From assembly GCF_001680005.1 (NCBI RefSeq), contig NC_033565.1, positions 1,469,501 to 1,533,500 of the forward strand: a stretch of 64,000 nt of DNA. Reading direction: 5' to 3'. Each line of letters begins with the position of its first letter. Position 1 is the stretch's first letter. A program made the translations under genes and the position numbers. Source of the DNA: Plasmodium coatneyi (lineage: Eukaryota; Apicomplexa; Aconoidasida; Haemosporida; Plasmodiidae). Below, in pieces: positions 36,425-47,016 of the stretch. The notes below the pieces were generated by a model. It searched no databases, had not been told where the DNA came from, and saw only the letters and a list, made by a program, of their open reading frames with translations.

Positions 36425-38357
36425 TGTTTGGTGATCTCTCTAAAAGGTCCTGTGTGCACCTGGTTAAGTTAGGAAATATCCCAGGTCTGCATAAACGCTT
36501 TAGCAACTGCAGGGTGTGCACGGTTAAAAGGAAAGTATATTCACTTTGCCGGTCAGCAGGATTCCTTTTTTTCTTCCACTGGTTTTATGCGCATTTGGGA
36601 AGGCACTCCTTAAGAGTGATTCCTCCTACTTAAACACGCACGGTGGGGGAAAGATGAGAACAGCTCGTACCCTTCCTGCCGCGCTGAATACACAAAAAAG
36701 TGCTGTTTCCAAATGGAAATGTGATGAAACGCGCGTTGCTAAAAAATTACACAGCCGTGTGGGGAATAATACCCTCCTCGCAACAACGTTGCGGCTACGT
36801 GTGAAGTGGAGAATATTTTGGCAAGGCCAACCCTCTTGTGTTTGATGTTACACAGGGGACAAAAATGGGCGTAATAATTTTGTAGGTATGCAAAAATGTA
36901 AGTATACAAAAATGTGGGTAAGCAAAAATGTGAGTGCGATAAAATGTGAGTATGAAAAAATATAGATAGCAAAAACACAAAATGCGTGATGGTAAAAATG
37001 CCCTTTCCTTTATGCACAAATTGGAAATACAGGTACTTGCGAAGCGCGCGTTCCTATACCATTTCTGCCCCCGAATCTTCACCTGCGGTTTGCGCACCTT
37101 GGAAGTTACAGCGCACAGCGGCTTTGCATCTCTTTTCGTTTTAACCTATGATAGCAATTTCCACCTCCCTGCTTACGTTTCCTTATGCCAAGACTTAACT
37201 TTTTGTAGATCCCTGCGGTGCGCGCTTATAATGTAAAGCCCCCAAGAAATATATTTTTTTACACCCTTGGGTATTCTTTTCTGTACCAGAATTATAAGGT
37301 GCGCACAAATTGCAAAGGGGCGCTTTGCGGCATGTCGTTTGATTTAGGGGGGATCGCTCTTTCCTTGCCTTTTCCACTTTACGCTCTTTACGCTATTTCG
37401 GATTACACCCCTGTTGAGCCAATTGGACTGCTTGAACGGGAAGCTACACAAAAGTGAACACAAAATGGCGGATAATTTTTTTGGGAGCGTGGTGCTTTTT
37501 TTCCGCGTACACTTGTGTACGGGTGGTGGGCTATTCGAACTGCTGTATTTTCACCCCGGCAAAGTGCGGCAGCCTCTTCTGCACATATAAAATAGTACCT
37601 TCTGAGATGCGTAACAACTACCGCTGGAGGGGGGAATTTCCCCTTGTGTGTTATTTTTGAATGTATATGTGAAGGGCACGCACTTGCGTGATTAGGTATA
37701 CACAGCTTCGTACATATAAGTAACCTATATGCAGATACATGTATCATGCATACATATGCACAGCGGAAATGCGTATGCGTAGTGTAAAAAAAAAGAGGGC
37801 TGGTGAGGTAGGGGGAAAAAAGTTGCAAAAGGGAAGTGACCCACACAATGGTGTTACCCATTTTGCTAAGCACAGGTGCTTTGCCCCCTCCAGGAGCGAG
37901 AAGCAAACCATTTATATAGAACGGGAGTTCCACCCCGTTTTCTTTGTTTTAAAAAAAATTGTACTCCGCGGGGATGTACGTAAAAGTGTAGCTTCCAGTT
38001 TGTGAGGAGCTTCTCCTTTCTGGGCCGAAAAGAGGAGAGGAAACTTAGTCACCCCCCCTGTGGGATAACACTTTTGGGGGAAATTCAAAAAAAGAAAAAA
38101 AAAAAAAAAAAAAGTGCGTATAAATGTGCCTAGGAGCGGATACCCATTTTGTGTATAACTCAAAACGGAACAACACATTTATAAATATGACTACGCGCAT
38201 CACCCTGAGTAGGGGTTGCAGAAGACGCTTCCACCTCTATAGGTCGAGCAGAAATAAAAAAGGGGAAAGCACATTTTTGCATGTATACAATGTCATGCTT
38301 GCTACTTTTCCTTCCCCCTTTTATATACCTACACAGCGTGTGGATGCCCCCACACAC
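36425..38357. promoter_or_regulatory. Intergenic region upstream of the CCCH gene
   Basis: About 1.9 kb lie between the BCKDH-E1beta stop and the CCCH start, both genes being on the minus strand. It should hold the BCKDH 3' UTR (right) and the CCCH promoter (left). A degenerate repeat of about 14 bases (AAAAATGTGAGTATG-like) occupies roughly 36880-36975. ORFs up to 176 codons lack family similarity. Confidence 0.45.
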
Positions 38358-39482
38358 CTAGCTGGCCATCATTTTTTGTACCTCATACATTACTTTATGC
38401 TCGTCGGGCATGTAAAAAGGTTCGTACACATGGGGAAAAGGAGTATCATATCCGCAGACTCTTTTAATTGGGGTGTGCAAATTGTAAAAGCACCTCTCCT
38501 GAATTTTGGCAGCAATTTCTGCTCCAAACCCGTTGGTCACTTGCGCTTCGTGCGTTATTAAAAGGCGTCCTGTTTTTTCCACGGACTTCTGAACGGTTTC
38601 AATATCCCAAGGAATGATCGTCTGCAAGTCGATAACTTCACAGTCGATTTTGTGCTTAGTCAGTAATGTATCCGCTGCCTTCTTCATTTTATGTACTAAG
38701 GACCCCCAGGTAACAATAGTCAAATCGTTGCCTTCTTTCACTACATCCGCTTTGCCTAATTCTAATTCGTACTCCTCCACGGGGACCTCACAGACGGATG
38801 ATCTGTACAGAATTTTGGGTTCAAAGAATAAGCAAGGGTTGGGATCTTTAATGGCTGAAAGTAGCAACCCCTTTGCTTTGTAAGCGTCACTAGGTACAAT
38901 AATTTTAATGCCAGCTGCGTGTGCAAAGAATGCTTCTGGACTTTGCGAGTGATAAAGACCTCCATGGCCTACTGCACCCCAGGTTGACCTAATAGTCAGT
39001 TTACCCACATCGAAACTGTTTCCGGACCTGTATCGATATTTGGCTACATCATTCACTATTTGATCAAATGCGGGGAAAATATAATCTCCAAACTGTATCT
39101 CTGCGATGGTCGTAAATCCATTTTCTGCTAATCCAATTGCAAAACCGATGATACCTTGTTCACACAAGGGGGTGTTGAAAACTCTTTTATTCCCATACTT
39201 GTTTAGTAGATCTAGCGAACACCTGAATACTCCTCCAAAGGCTACATCTTCCCCGAGGAGTATCGCATTGGGGTCTTTTTCAAACACGTTGTGCATAGCT
39301 GAGTTGATTGCTGTAAACATGTTCATTTTTTTTTTCTCCCCATTATTTGTGGTGGAAAGAGATCTGAACGCATGCATCATCGAACCGCAGTGCAGAGCGG
39401 AGTTTTTTGTTCCACCGATGACTCCATTTTTGTGTAATCCATTTTTTAAAAATTTTGCTACACTGCGTAATTCCCCCTTCAT
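38358..39482 (-). CDS. BCKDHB: 2-oxoisovalerate dehydrogenase E1 subunit beta, mitochondrial
   Basis: A single exon of 374 residues from ATG 39482. Residues about 1-50 are basic and Ser-rich, fitting a mitochondrial presequence. The catalytic core begins at MNMFTAINSAM. E1-beta signatures are all present: LGEDVAFGGVFRC (the Glu near 78 is the thiamine-diphosphate-contacting residue of the family), RVFNTPLCEQGI, AEIQFGDYIFPAFDQI, AKYRYRSGN, and GLYHSQSPEAFFAH with the conserved active-site His near 178. The C-terminal transketolase-like domain is complete (NGFGAEIAAKIQE, GYDTPFPHVYEPFYMP). With E1 alpha, this subunit decarboxylates branched 2-oxo acids. In apicomplexans, work in Toxoplasma and P. 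berghei showed that BCKDH substitutes for the absent mitochondrial pyruvate dehydrogenase and makes acetyl-CoA from pyruvate. Length is normal for the family. Confidence 0.97.
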   Translation of the reverse strand: MKGELRSVAKFLKNGLHKNGVIGGTKNSALHCGSMMHAFRSLSTTNNGEKKKMNMFTAINSAMHNVFEKDPNAILLGEDVAFGGVFRCSLDLLNKYGNKRVFNTPLCEQGIIGFAIGLAENGFTTIAEIQFGDYIFPAFDQIVNDVAKYRYRSGNSFDVGKLTIRSTWGAVGHGGLYHSQSPEAFFAHAAGIKIIVPSDAYKAKGLLLSAIKDPNPCLFFEPKILYRSSVCEVPVEEYELELGKADVVKEGNDLTIVTWGSLVHKMKKAADTLLTKHKIDCEVIDLQTIIPWDIETVQKSVEKTGRLLITHEAQVTNGFGAEIAAKIQERCFYNLHTPIKRVCGYDTPFPHVYEPFYMPDEHKVMYEVQKMMAS

Positions 39483-40438
39483 TTTCTTTCAAAGTCCAGA
39501 TGCCAAAGTGTAGAAATGGTACCTAAACGAAGATTGTGTATATCTTGTCGTGAAAATTGGGGGCAGTACACTTTAATCTGTGTTGCTATACTTTTAACCT
39601 CTGCAGGGAATATTTTGTTTTAACAATTAGCGAATTAATATACCCTTTAAGGATTTTTAAAAGTAAAAATAAAATTCCCTTTACACTAAACTTCTTTTCT
39701 AAGTGAATGCATTCACCTTTTTATGCGTCAGAAAAAAAAAAATTGTGTCAAATTTTGAAACGTATCGTTTCGGTGGGGGAACTTAATGCGGTTGATGAGC
39801 GGAATGGAGCTCTTCCCGCCCCCAAGTGGGACAGTGCATAAACAGAAAATGTACATGTGTATAGGCACACCTCTATGCTTTTTTTTTTTTTTTTTTTTTT
39901 TTCCTTATTCTTTTCTCGTCAGTATTTCCAGAAAAGGGCTTTAACTAGTTAGGTACAGTTCGGCATAATTACCAAACAAGGGTTTATGTAAAGAGGAAGA
40001 ATACACACAACTTCCTTCATAACTATTTCGTTGAACTTTTTTACCTTGCAGGTGCATAATAGCTATTTTTTTTTTTTTTTTTTTTTCATAATTTTATATT
40101 TCCTGTTCAGGCAGTTTAGCACATTTTGCAAAAAATATACACCCAAAATAGCTGTTTCGACAAAAAATTATGAACAAAAAAAAAAAAAAAAAAAAAAAGA
40201 GGTTACTTTTACCCAAATGCAAGAATGCACAAGTTGCCCTTTGTTGAAATTTTTAGCTGGATAAAAAGCTCCTCTCCTTTTCATTTACCAAAAATTGACC
40301 TGTTTTGACCCTTTCCCATGTAACATAGGAAGAGGGGAAATTTATTGAAAGGGACAGAATCATCCTTTTTGGCAGGGCGTCCAATAGATGGTGGGCAGCA
40401 AACTGCGGAGCGACGTATGGAGATACATTTTGCATCGC
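39483..40438. promoter_or_regulatory. BCKDHB upstream region with long A/T runs
   Basis: About 0.96 kb between the TPM-like stop codon and the BCKDHB start, both genes on the minus strand. It contains T24 at 39879-39902, T21 at 40066-40086 and A23 at 40176-40198. No gene was recognised; a promoter role is inferred from position. Confidence 0.45.
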
Positions 40439-42971
40439 TCATCGATCACTTTTTCCATATGTAGCAGTAGCTATGTATATTACAACGACAGACACAACGT
40501 ACAAAAAAATCAGCAACAAAAAAGTTTTCCCTGTGTTGGTCAGCTCTACGAAGGGGAAAATGGTAAGCAGTTACAGTGGCAGTGATCAAATGTGAAATAA
40601 TTAAAACCACGGGAGGATAACAGTGCGCGCGAACACGTCGATCGGGTTATTTCCCAAACTAGACAGCGGGATGCACATCTCGCGGCGTAAACGTGTGTAG
40701 GTGTACATGTACCCTTCACCCGCGAGGGCGTGCTGCTGTTCCTTCGCTCTGCAGCGCTGTTCTCCTCACCTTGTGGCTTCGAAGGCAACTTTGTGTTAAT
40801 AAAATTCAGCGTCTCGATTAACGACCTTCCAACCGAACCCGTGGCAAAGTAAGTCACCATAAACTGCTTTGTCACTTCCTTCTCGTTGAAGTACTTTTCC
40901 TCAACTCCTTCCCTCTTTGAAATAATAAACCGGCCTAGCTGTTTTACATATACCAGCAAAATGCCGTCGTGACACTCCTTGTTCCCTATGCCCCATTTTC
41001 GTAACAATTTTTGAGAGAAAATTTTTACCGCTTTTTCATAGGAGCTGTTTTTGCTGATAACAATTTCGGGGACCAGCGCGACTGAAACCTGATAGGGGGG
41101 TAGAAAAAAAATGCCCAATATAGCTCCATTACAAAGCCGTACATGCATGTGTGCATGTTTGTGAAGGGTGGAAAAGGGCCCCATTTTTCGCCCATTACAA
41201 GAGGGAGAAACACGCACATATATACACATATCGATATATACGCATGTGCATATATATATACGCCCGTGTGTTGGCCTACTTGGTAGTAAAACACCCCCTT
41301 GTTGGAGCACTTGTGGAAATTGGTGTCCCGTATCTTCAGCAGAGCCGCCTCAACTTCCAGCTGTTCGCTCAAACTCAAAAGATGGGAAGGGTCACAGAGC
41401 CAAGTGTGGCTGATCCTGACAAGCGCGTGTGAAGGGGCATACGTATGTGCACACACGAGGAGATACACACCTATGATGGTTGCGCCTATGTTTTTGCGTA
41501 AAGAGTGAACGAACGTGACGCTAGGAGGTCGTCTTTTGTTTATATTCTGCGGCAGCTACCCTAAAGACAAGACGCAATCCTCGGGGTTAACGAACGGGTT
41601 AGGGAAAGAATGTTCATCGTAAGGTTCACCTGTGAGGGGGTAGTTGCTGTCGCGGAGGGGTGCAATGCAGGAGGGTGAGTCGAGAAACGCGCATTGGCAC
41701 GTGACGTTTTCACGTTGTGACGTTGTCACGTTGGCGCATTGTCAGCGTTTCCCGCATGGGCGTCGAAGAGCTACGAAGGGAGAATCCCCGACAATCGTAC
41801 TACTTCGTTTGGTCTTAACTCGTCATCTGCCGCAAGGTCTTGTATCAATGGGTACAGCTCCTTCTCACCGGGGGCCCTGTAGAAAGGGGGGGGAAGCGAC
41901 ATGGAAAAGTCGAAATGGGGTGAGAAGAGTGGTATGGTTTCTCAGCCCTGCGGTGTTCCATTATCGCGCCTTCCCTTATTAACCTCCGTATGCATGCACA
42001 GTTGCTCTTTCTTACATGTCCTTGTTTCTTCCAGGGGCATCCTTGAAGTAAAACTTGTGGAGCAAGTCTAACTTCTCGCATGAGCAACATTTTTGCAAAA
42101 TGAGAAAAAAGAGAAAAGGCCAAATTGCGACAAAGGGAACTTTCATTTTGTCCCCAAGTGATATCAGATGGTTTGAAAAACTTCACCAAAAAAAAGAAAA
42201 AAGGGAATGGCAGCACAGTGAACGAACAAAGGAATGAGCATAGGATGCCTTTTTTCAATGGTTAGCCAAAAGGTGTAGACAATAACGTACGAATGAGGAG
42301 TCTTTGTGCAAAAGCACTCTATTTGATATTCAGTGGAGGGACATATACGTGTGGACTCTTTTTGAGATTCCCTCCTTCGATGTGCATTTTTTTTTGTGCG
42401 TGTCCCAATATGTTGGACAAGTCAAGTCAGATATAATACGACAAGGCAATAGATAGACTATAAAAAAAAAAAAAAAAAAAGGTGGGTACAGAAGGAACAT
42501 TCTGCATGCACGTTTCTCATCTGGTGGGTGCTTTGTTTTTCACCCGCTTCAGTGGATTAGTTATGTGTGGCTTCTTTCAAACGGGGGTATTTTAGCAGGT
42601 CTTCACTATTTTGCAATTTCACAGTTTTGCTTGTTCACACGTGGGTGCGCCTATTCGTAGATGAGATGCCCCTTTATAGCATTGCGGACGCTTGAATAAG
42701 GTGTAGTTACACAAAAAAAAAAAAAAACGCCATTTAGGCCCCTGTCTGGAGTGGAACACACATATATAGAGGGACATAGCTACGTAATTATTTGCACACA
42801 AGTGAAGGCTCCTGAGGCGATCTTTTGAAACAGTTTGATGGGTCCGTTGCCCCTATTTGAATGATTGACGACAAATGAGGAAAAAATAAAAACAGGGAAG
42901 AAAATAATTAAGACGACGAAGTGGGAGAACACCTTAGACGGTCCACGTACGGGTGCACCTTTAAGAAGCAT
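40439..42971 (-). CDS. TPM/MOLO1-domain single-pass membrane protein, about 6 exons
   Basis: Exons in transcript order: 42971-42798 (proposed), 42074-42016, 41876-41820, 41415-41280, 41088-40770 and 40545-40439. Phases close over 283 residues. The core reads WLCDPSHLLSLSEQLEVEAA, then VSVALVPEIVISKN, then LLRKWGIGNKECHDGILLVY. This matches the TPM domain (TPM_phosphatase / MOLO1 type), whose hallmarks are a CDPxxxLS start and a WGIGxKxxxDGILL block. The last exon encodes a hydrophobic helix (FLLLIFLYVVSVVVIYIA) and a short tail ending KSDR. The proposed first exon encodes an N-terminal hydrophobic stretch (FVVLIIFFPVFIFSSFVV), fitting a signal peptide or anchor, so the domain would face the lumen or exterior. 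Exons 2-6 are well supported. The first exon and its 723-base intron are less certain; it starts only about 76 bases after the helicase stop. Function in Plasmodium is unknown. Confidence 0.65.
42075..42797 (-). other. Proposed long first intron of the TPM-like gene
   Basis: These 723 bases separate the proposed leader exon from exon 2. They include an A18-type run near 42462-42480 and no convincing exon. The length is unusual beside the other introns here (75-430 bases), so the true promoter and first exon could instead lie inside it. Confidence 0.35.
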
Positions 42972-43047
42972 TTTTATGCAGCTTCCCCATTTGCACTAAT
43001 CAGGTCCACTTCTCCAAATGCAGATCGGCACAGACGCCAACAACGCG

Positions 43048-45212
43048 TCAGTAGTAGGAAGGTCTCCTCCTGTAGGAATAGCGCTTCTTCGGGTGGTACC
43101 TGCTTGAGGAGTGGAAGTCGGAAGTTAGGTCAACATGTTCGGGGATGCTCCGAGCCACAGTTAAGTCAAACATGTTCCTGTGGTCCACCTTGGACATATT
43201 GTTAAAGTTTTGTATGAACAGTTCAGCTATATTTTCATTCAGATCAAAGTAGGAAGAAAATCTATCCTTTGTATCAATTTTTATTTGTAAAATTTTGTTA
43301 AACGTATTTACATTTAAATCGTTGGATATTTTATTGACCCAGTAGATAATGTCGTCTTCGTTTTTCCACTTTCTACTTTTGTTGATAAAGCTTAGGGTGA
43401 GTGTTTCCGACAGGCCATTAATGAGGGATCTCTTCTTAATGTGTTCCTTCTTCGAAATGATGGCCAAACATCTGGCCACTAATTCTGTCTGGTCCATCTG
43501 CGATTGAGTACATTTTTCTATCAATTCGCTAGCAGTTTTGTGAAAAAATGGCAATACGGATGGATTCACATTTTGAATCTTTTTTGACGCCATGGTAGAT
43601 GCAGATGTGAAGACATCTTCATTGTTTGGCAATTGTTCTATGGAAAATTTTATTCCACAATTTTTTTCGATTTTTATTAAGTCTTGTTTATCTTCCGTTG
43701 AGAACAACACAACGGAAACACCTTTCTTGTTTGCTCTTCCCGTTCTTCCAGCTCGGTGAATATAAATTTCTGCATAATTAGGAGGAAAGCACTGAATGAC
43801 TAAATCGACGTTACTTATGTCTAACCCCCTAGCGGCAATATCAGTGGCTATCAGAATTTGAACCATTCCCTGGCGAAACCGTTGCATGGTGTGTTCCCTA
43901 GTCGTCTGGGCGATGTTCCCATGAAGAACGGCAAAAGACAGAGATTTGAAGGACCCCTCAGAGCATAAAATATCCGCTTCTAACTTGGTTCGCGTGAAGA
44001 TGATCACCTGACCTCCGTTCGACTTAACCAGTATGATGTCCTCCAACAGTAGGGCCTTTTCCTTTATGTCGTAAGGCGTCTTTATCGCAATGTGCTTAAT
44101 ATTTTTGGACGTCTTGTTGGAAGAATCAACCACATCGATGAAGAAGGGGTTCTTCATATACTTGGAAGAGATGTCTTTAATCCATGACGGAGTTGTTGCG
44201 GAGTACAGCAAAATCTGTGCCTCCTTCAAATTGATGTAACTTAATATTCTCTCTAAATCATGGGTAAATCCCAAGTTTAGCATTTCATCAGCCTCGTCTA
44301 ACACCAAGTACTTTATATTCTGGAGAGACAAGTTTTTTCTCTCCAAGTGATCGATTATCCGACCAGGGGTTCCAGTTAAAATTTCTATTCCTTTCCTCAA
44401 CTTGGCTTCTTGGTACACATAACTTTCTCCTCCATATATCGACATAATGTTGAAGTTGTAGAATTGGCTTATTTCTTTGAATGTGTTTTCTACCTGCTTG
44501 GATAGTTCCCTCGTGGGTTCTAGTACCAAGATGGACGGGTTCTTGTTATCATCTGGTTGGTTTGTGCCGCCAAAATGGTTCGCTCCATCTACATGTGGTG
44601 TGGAGGAAGTTACCCCATTTCCGCTCCTCCCCATTTTTACTTTGTATAACTTCTCCACCAAGGGTAGCGCGAAGGCTAGGGTTTTCCCCGAACCCGTTTC
44701 GGAACGCCCTATTATATCTCTCCCCTCGTAAATGGGTTTGAAGCTCTGCGCCTGAATTTTCGTCATCTGATTTATACCCTTGCTGGCCAGGAACTTGGCG
44801 ATGTTTGGGTTTATTTCGGGCACATCTGCGAACTGGTCGCTTAGGCAAGGGGAGTGGTTATCCCCGCCGCTGCGTAAGCGGGTATCCTCCCCATTGCGTG
44901 CGTGGCTAGCTTCACCAATACTTGGCCTCCCTTCCACACTAGGCACAGCTTCGCTCGGGGGATCTGCAACCCCGTGTGCCTCTAAGCTCCCCCCCCATGA
45001 TTCGCCCTTCTCAAAACAAACCTCTTCCTCGTAACACTCGCACGGGTTCCACTTGGGGAAATAAAAAAGTTCTTTCTGACGGAGTGCGCTGTCCCGGCGC
45101 TGTTTGTCTTATGTAGGCGGACATTTACACATAAAAGGAGCAAACACAGGGTCACATGAATTTTTAGTGTTCTACCAACATGGTTTAGTATAGTGCGGGG
45201 TGAAGATCTCAT
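43048..45212 (-). CDS. DEAD-box RNA helicase, DDX21/RH3-like, with candidate secretory (apicoplast) leader
   Basis: A long frame ending at 43048 has every DEAD-box motif: the Q-motif region MTKIQAQSFKP, GSGKT, PTRELSKQ, TPGRI, DEAD, SAT, IIFTRT, ATDIAARGLDI and HRAGRTGR. The FKPIYEGRDIIG context and the C-terminal segment (ELVARCLAIISKKE, RSLINGLSETLTLSF) suggest the DDX21/DDX50 and plastid RH3 branch with a GUCT-like domain. The tail is Arg/Tyr-rich. The frame has no ATG before the helicase core; upstream it runs (KELFYFPKWNPCECYEEE) to an in-frame stop near 45107. An overlapping frame starts at ATG 45212 and encodes a signal-peptide-like stretch (VTLCLLLLCVNV) followed by Lys/Arg-rich sequence without acidic residues, typical of apicoplast transit peptides. 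A short intron (53 to about 77 bases; for example from GTAAAT to CAG, in phase) must link them, but the exact junction is unresolved. Confidence 0.8.
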
Positions 45213-46721
45213 GCTTTGATGGCCTTTTTGGGGGGTTCCTTATTTTACGGGGGGAGGTGTGCGTCCGCGTGGTGATCAAAACGGACAAACTATACAGGGT
45301 AATATAAACCAAGGAGGCGCACGGAAAAAGTGGTGCCCCTAACGCTCTGCATGTTTTTTCTTCTACCTTGGCATAATAAAACGGATGTAGCTACTGCCCA
45401 AATGCTGTTTCAGCAAAAATCAGAGATAGAGCGTGGGACATATTCCAATTGGGGTTATGTCACACCACATGGGCGCTTGTTTAGAGGTGAGGCCGCTTCG
45501 TTGCAATGGGTCGTTGAACTGATCAGTTTACAAGAGGGAGCATTATAAAGGGAGATTGATTCAGAAAAAAGGGGAAAAAAAAAAAGGCGCAAAACTGGGT
45601 AAGTTCGCTGCTGCTTCGGGTGTTTTCTCAAAATGGAAGAAGCATGGGCAGCAAATTTTGTGCAATTATGTGGTGAGGGGATGCATAACTGTATACGCAT
45701 ATATATTGTACGCATGCCCTCGTGCGTACGCGCAGCCGTGGCGCAATTCGAACGAATGAACCGAAAAAAAAAGGGAAGGCCAGTTGTAGGAGACTCCGTG
45801 TATTGCCCTTCGACTGGAGCAAATTTTTGAGAGTTGAGCAGCAGAGATTATGCAACGTTTTTCTGTTCACTTTTGCGAGATGAAGAATCTACCCATTTTA
45901 TAATTAGCCATTTTTGAAAAAAAATTCGTCACATTTGTCAGGTAACAATGAGATGGTTTCCGCGTATTCCCCCCTAGTGTGCGCTTATGTTTATAGGGCA
46001 TATTTGGGGTCCTCAACATTTTTCTCACTATATATATGGGTAACGTATTTTTTTTTTTTTACCTCCCGAGGAAGTCTGTTCCCAAATCAAAATAGGTTAT
46101 CATATTTTTCGCACCTCATGTGGGTATTCTGTGAAGGGGCACCTCTACCATGCGATACGAACGCTGCGTGGTGCCCATTTGAGGGAAGGAAATGTGTCAA
46201 AGTTGTTGATGTGCGGGTCATGCGGTTCCAACTTCGTCGCGTTAGATGATGCGAAGAAGAGACCCTACTGGGACGGGACGGAAAAAAAATTTCAATGGAA
46301 GTTCATTCCGTGTTGCTCCTTTTCGCGACATTTGAATTTGTCAAGTTAACGTGTACAATGTTAAGAAGCGACATTTTCTACCATCGTTGAATTGTCTAAA
46401 TGAGGCGGCAACGGTTGCTATCACCACAAATTTCGTTCCCCTTTTCGCATGCTGCATACTCCTGCTATGTTAAAGACGAAAGGAGCTACCAACACCGGTG
46501 ATGGTATGCCACGTCAGACATGTCCTCGTTCTGCCATTCTATCGGAAGCGCGTGTTGCGGAGTTTTTCCCCATCCTTATGATCAAAATGGACCAAAAGGG
46601 GAAAAACACGATCAATCACTAAAATTAGGAAATAAAAGAATGAACATGGAAAAAAAAAAAAAAAAAAAAAAAAAAAACAGCCAAATTCGCGACAAAATTG
46701 GGTAAAAAGGTATGAACACGG

Positions 46722-46759
<38 letters not shown>

Positions 46760-47016
46760 ACAATGGGCAACACAGATGGTTACAATTTGCACTCATTTTT
46801 ACACACCTTAAAATGTCTTGTTCTTAGCTTAGCGAGCGTAGTGGCAGAAGCAACGGACACCGTCGCTTAGTCTACGTCTTTACTTGAGAGCACACTTAAC
46901 AAAAGATTTGCAACATTTAGCCGTTAACATTTGTGCGTTCTTTCTTTTGCAATCCTGTTCCTGCTTCCGCTGTGAAATTTTAAGGTTCTTCTTGTATATC
47001 ATTTTTTCCTTCCAAA
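45213..47016. promoter_or_regulatory. Divergent intergenic region with paired poly(A) units
   Basis: About 1.8 kb between the helicase leader and the coiled-coil gene. It contains A28 at 46650-46677 and A31 at 46726-46756, each preceded by a TGAACAyGGA-like sequence, so the pair looks like a local duplication. A short Cys-containing ORF near 46200-46320 has no supporting exons. No RNA gene was recognised. Confidence 0.45.
46650..46756 (+). repeat. Two poly(A) runs, A28 and A31
   Basis: Runs at 46650-46677 and 46726-46756 are separated by 48 mixed bases and lie about 260 bases upstream of the coiled-coil gene start. Confidence 0.85.

Noticed and set aside
37403..37933. 176-codon minus-strand ORF between the CCCH and BCKDH genes
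   Set aside because: No family similarity, low-complexity composition, no splice partners; position suits UTR or promoter.
43048..44946. Helicase starting at 44946
   Set aside because: The codon there is GTG, not ATG, and the frame continues upstream; a spliced leader is more likely.
46131..46349. Short ORF with a CGSC motif (MCGSCGSNFVALDD) resembling part of a zinc ribbon
   Set aside because: Only one Cys pair, no second pair at a proper distance, no neighbouring exons in phase. Probably chance, though a transcript here would reopen it.
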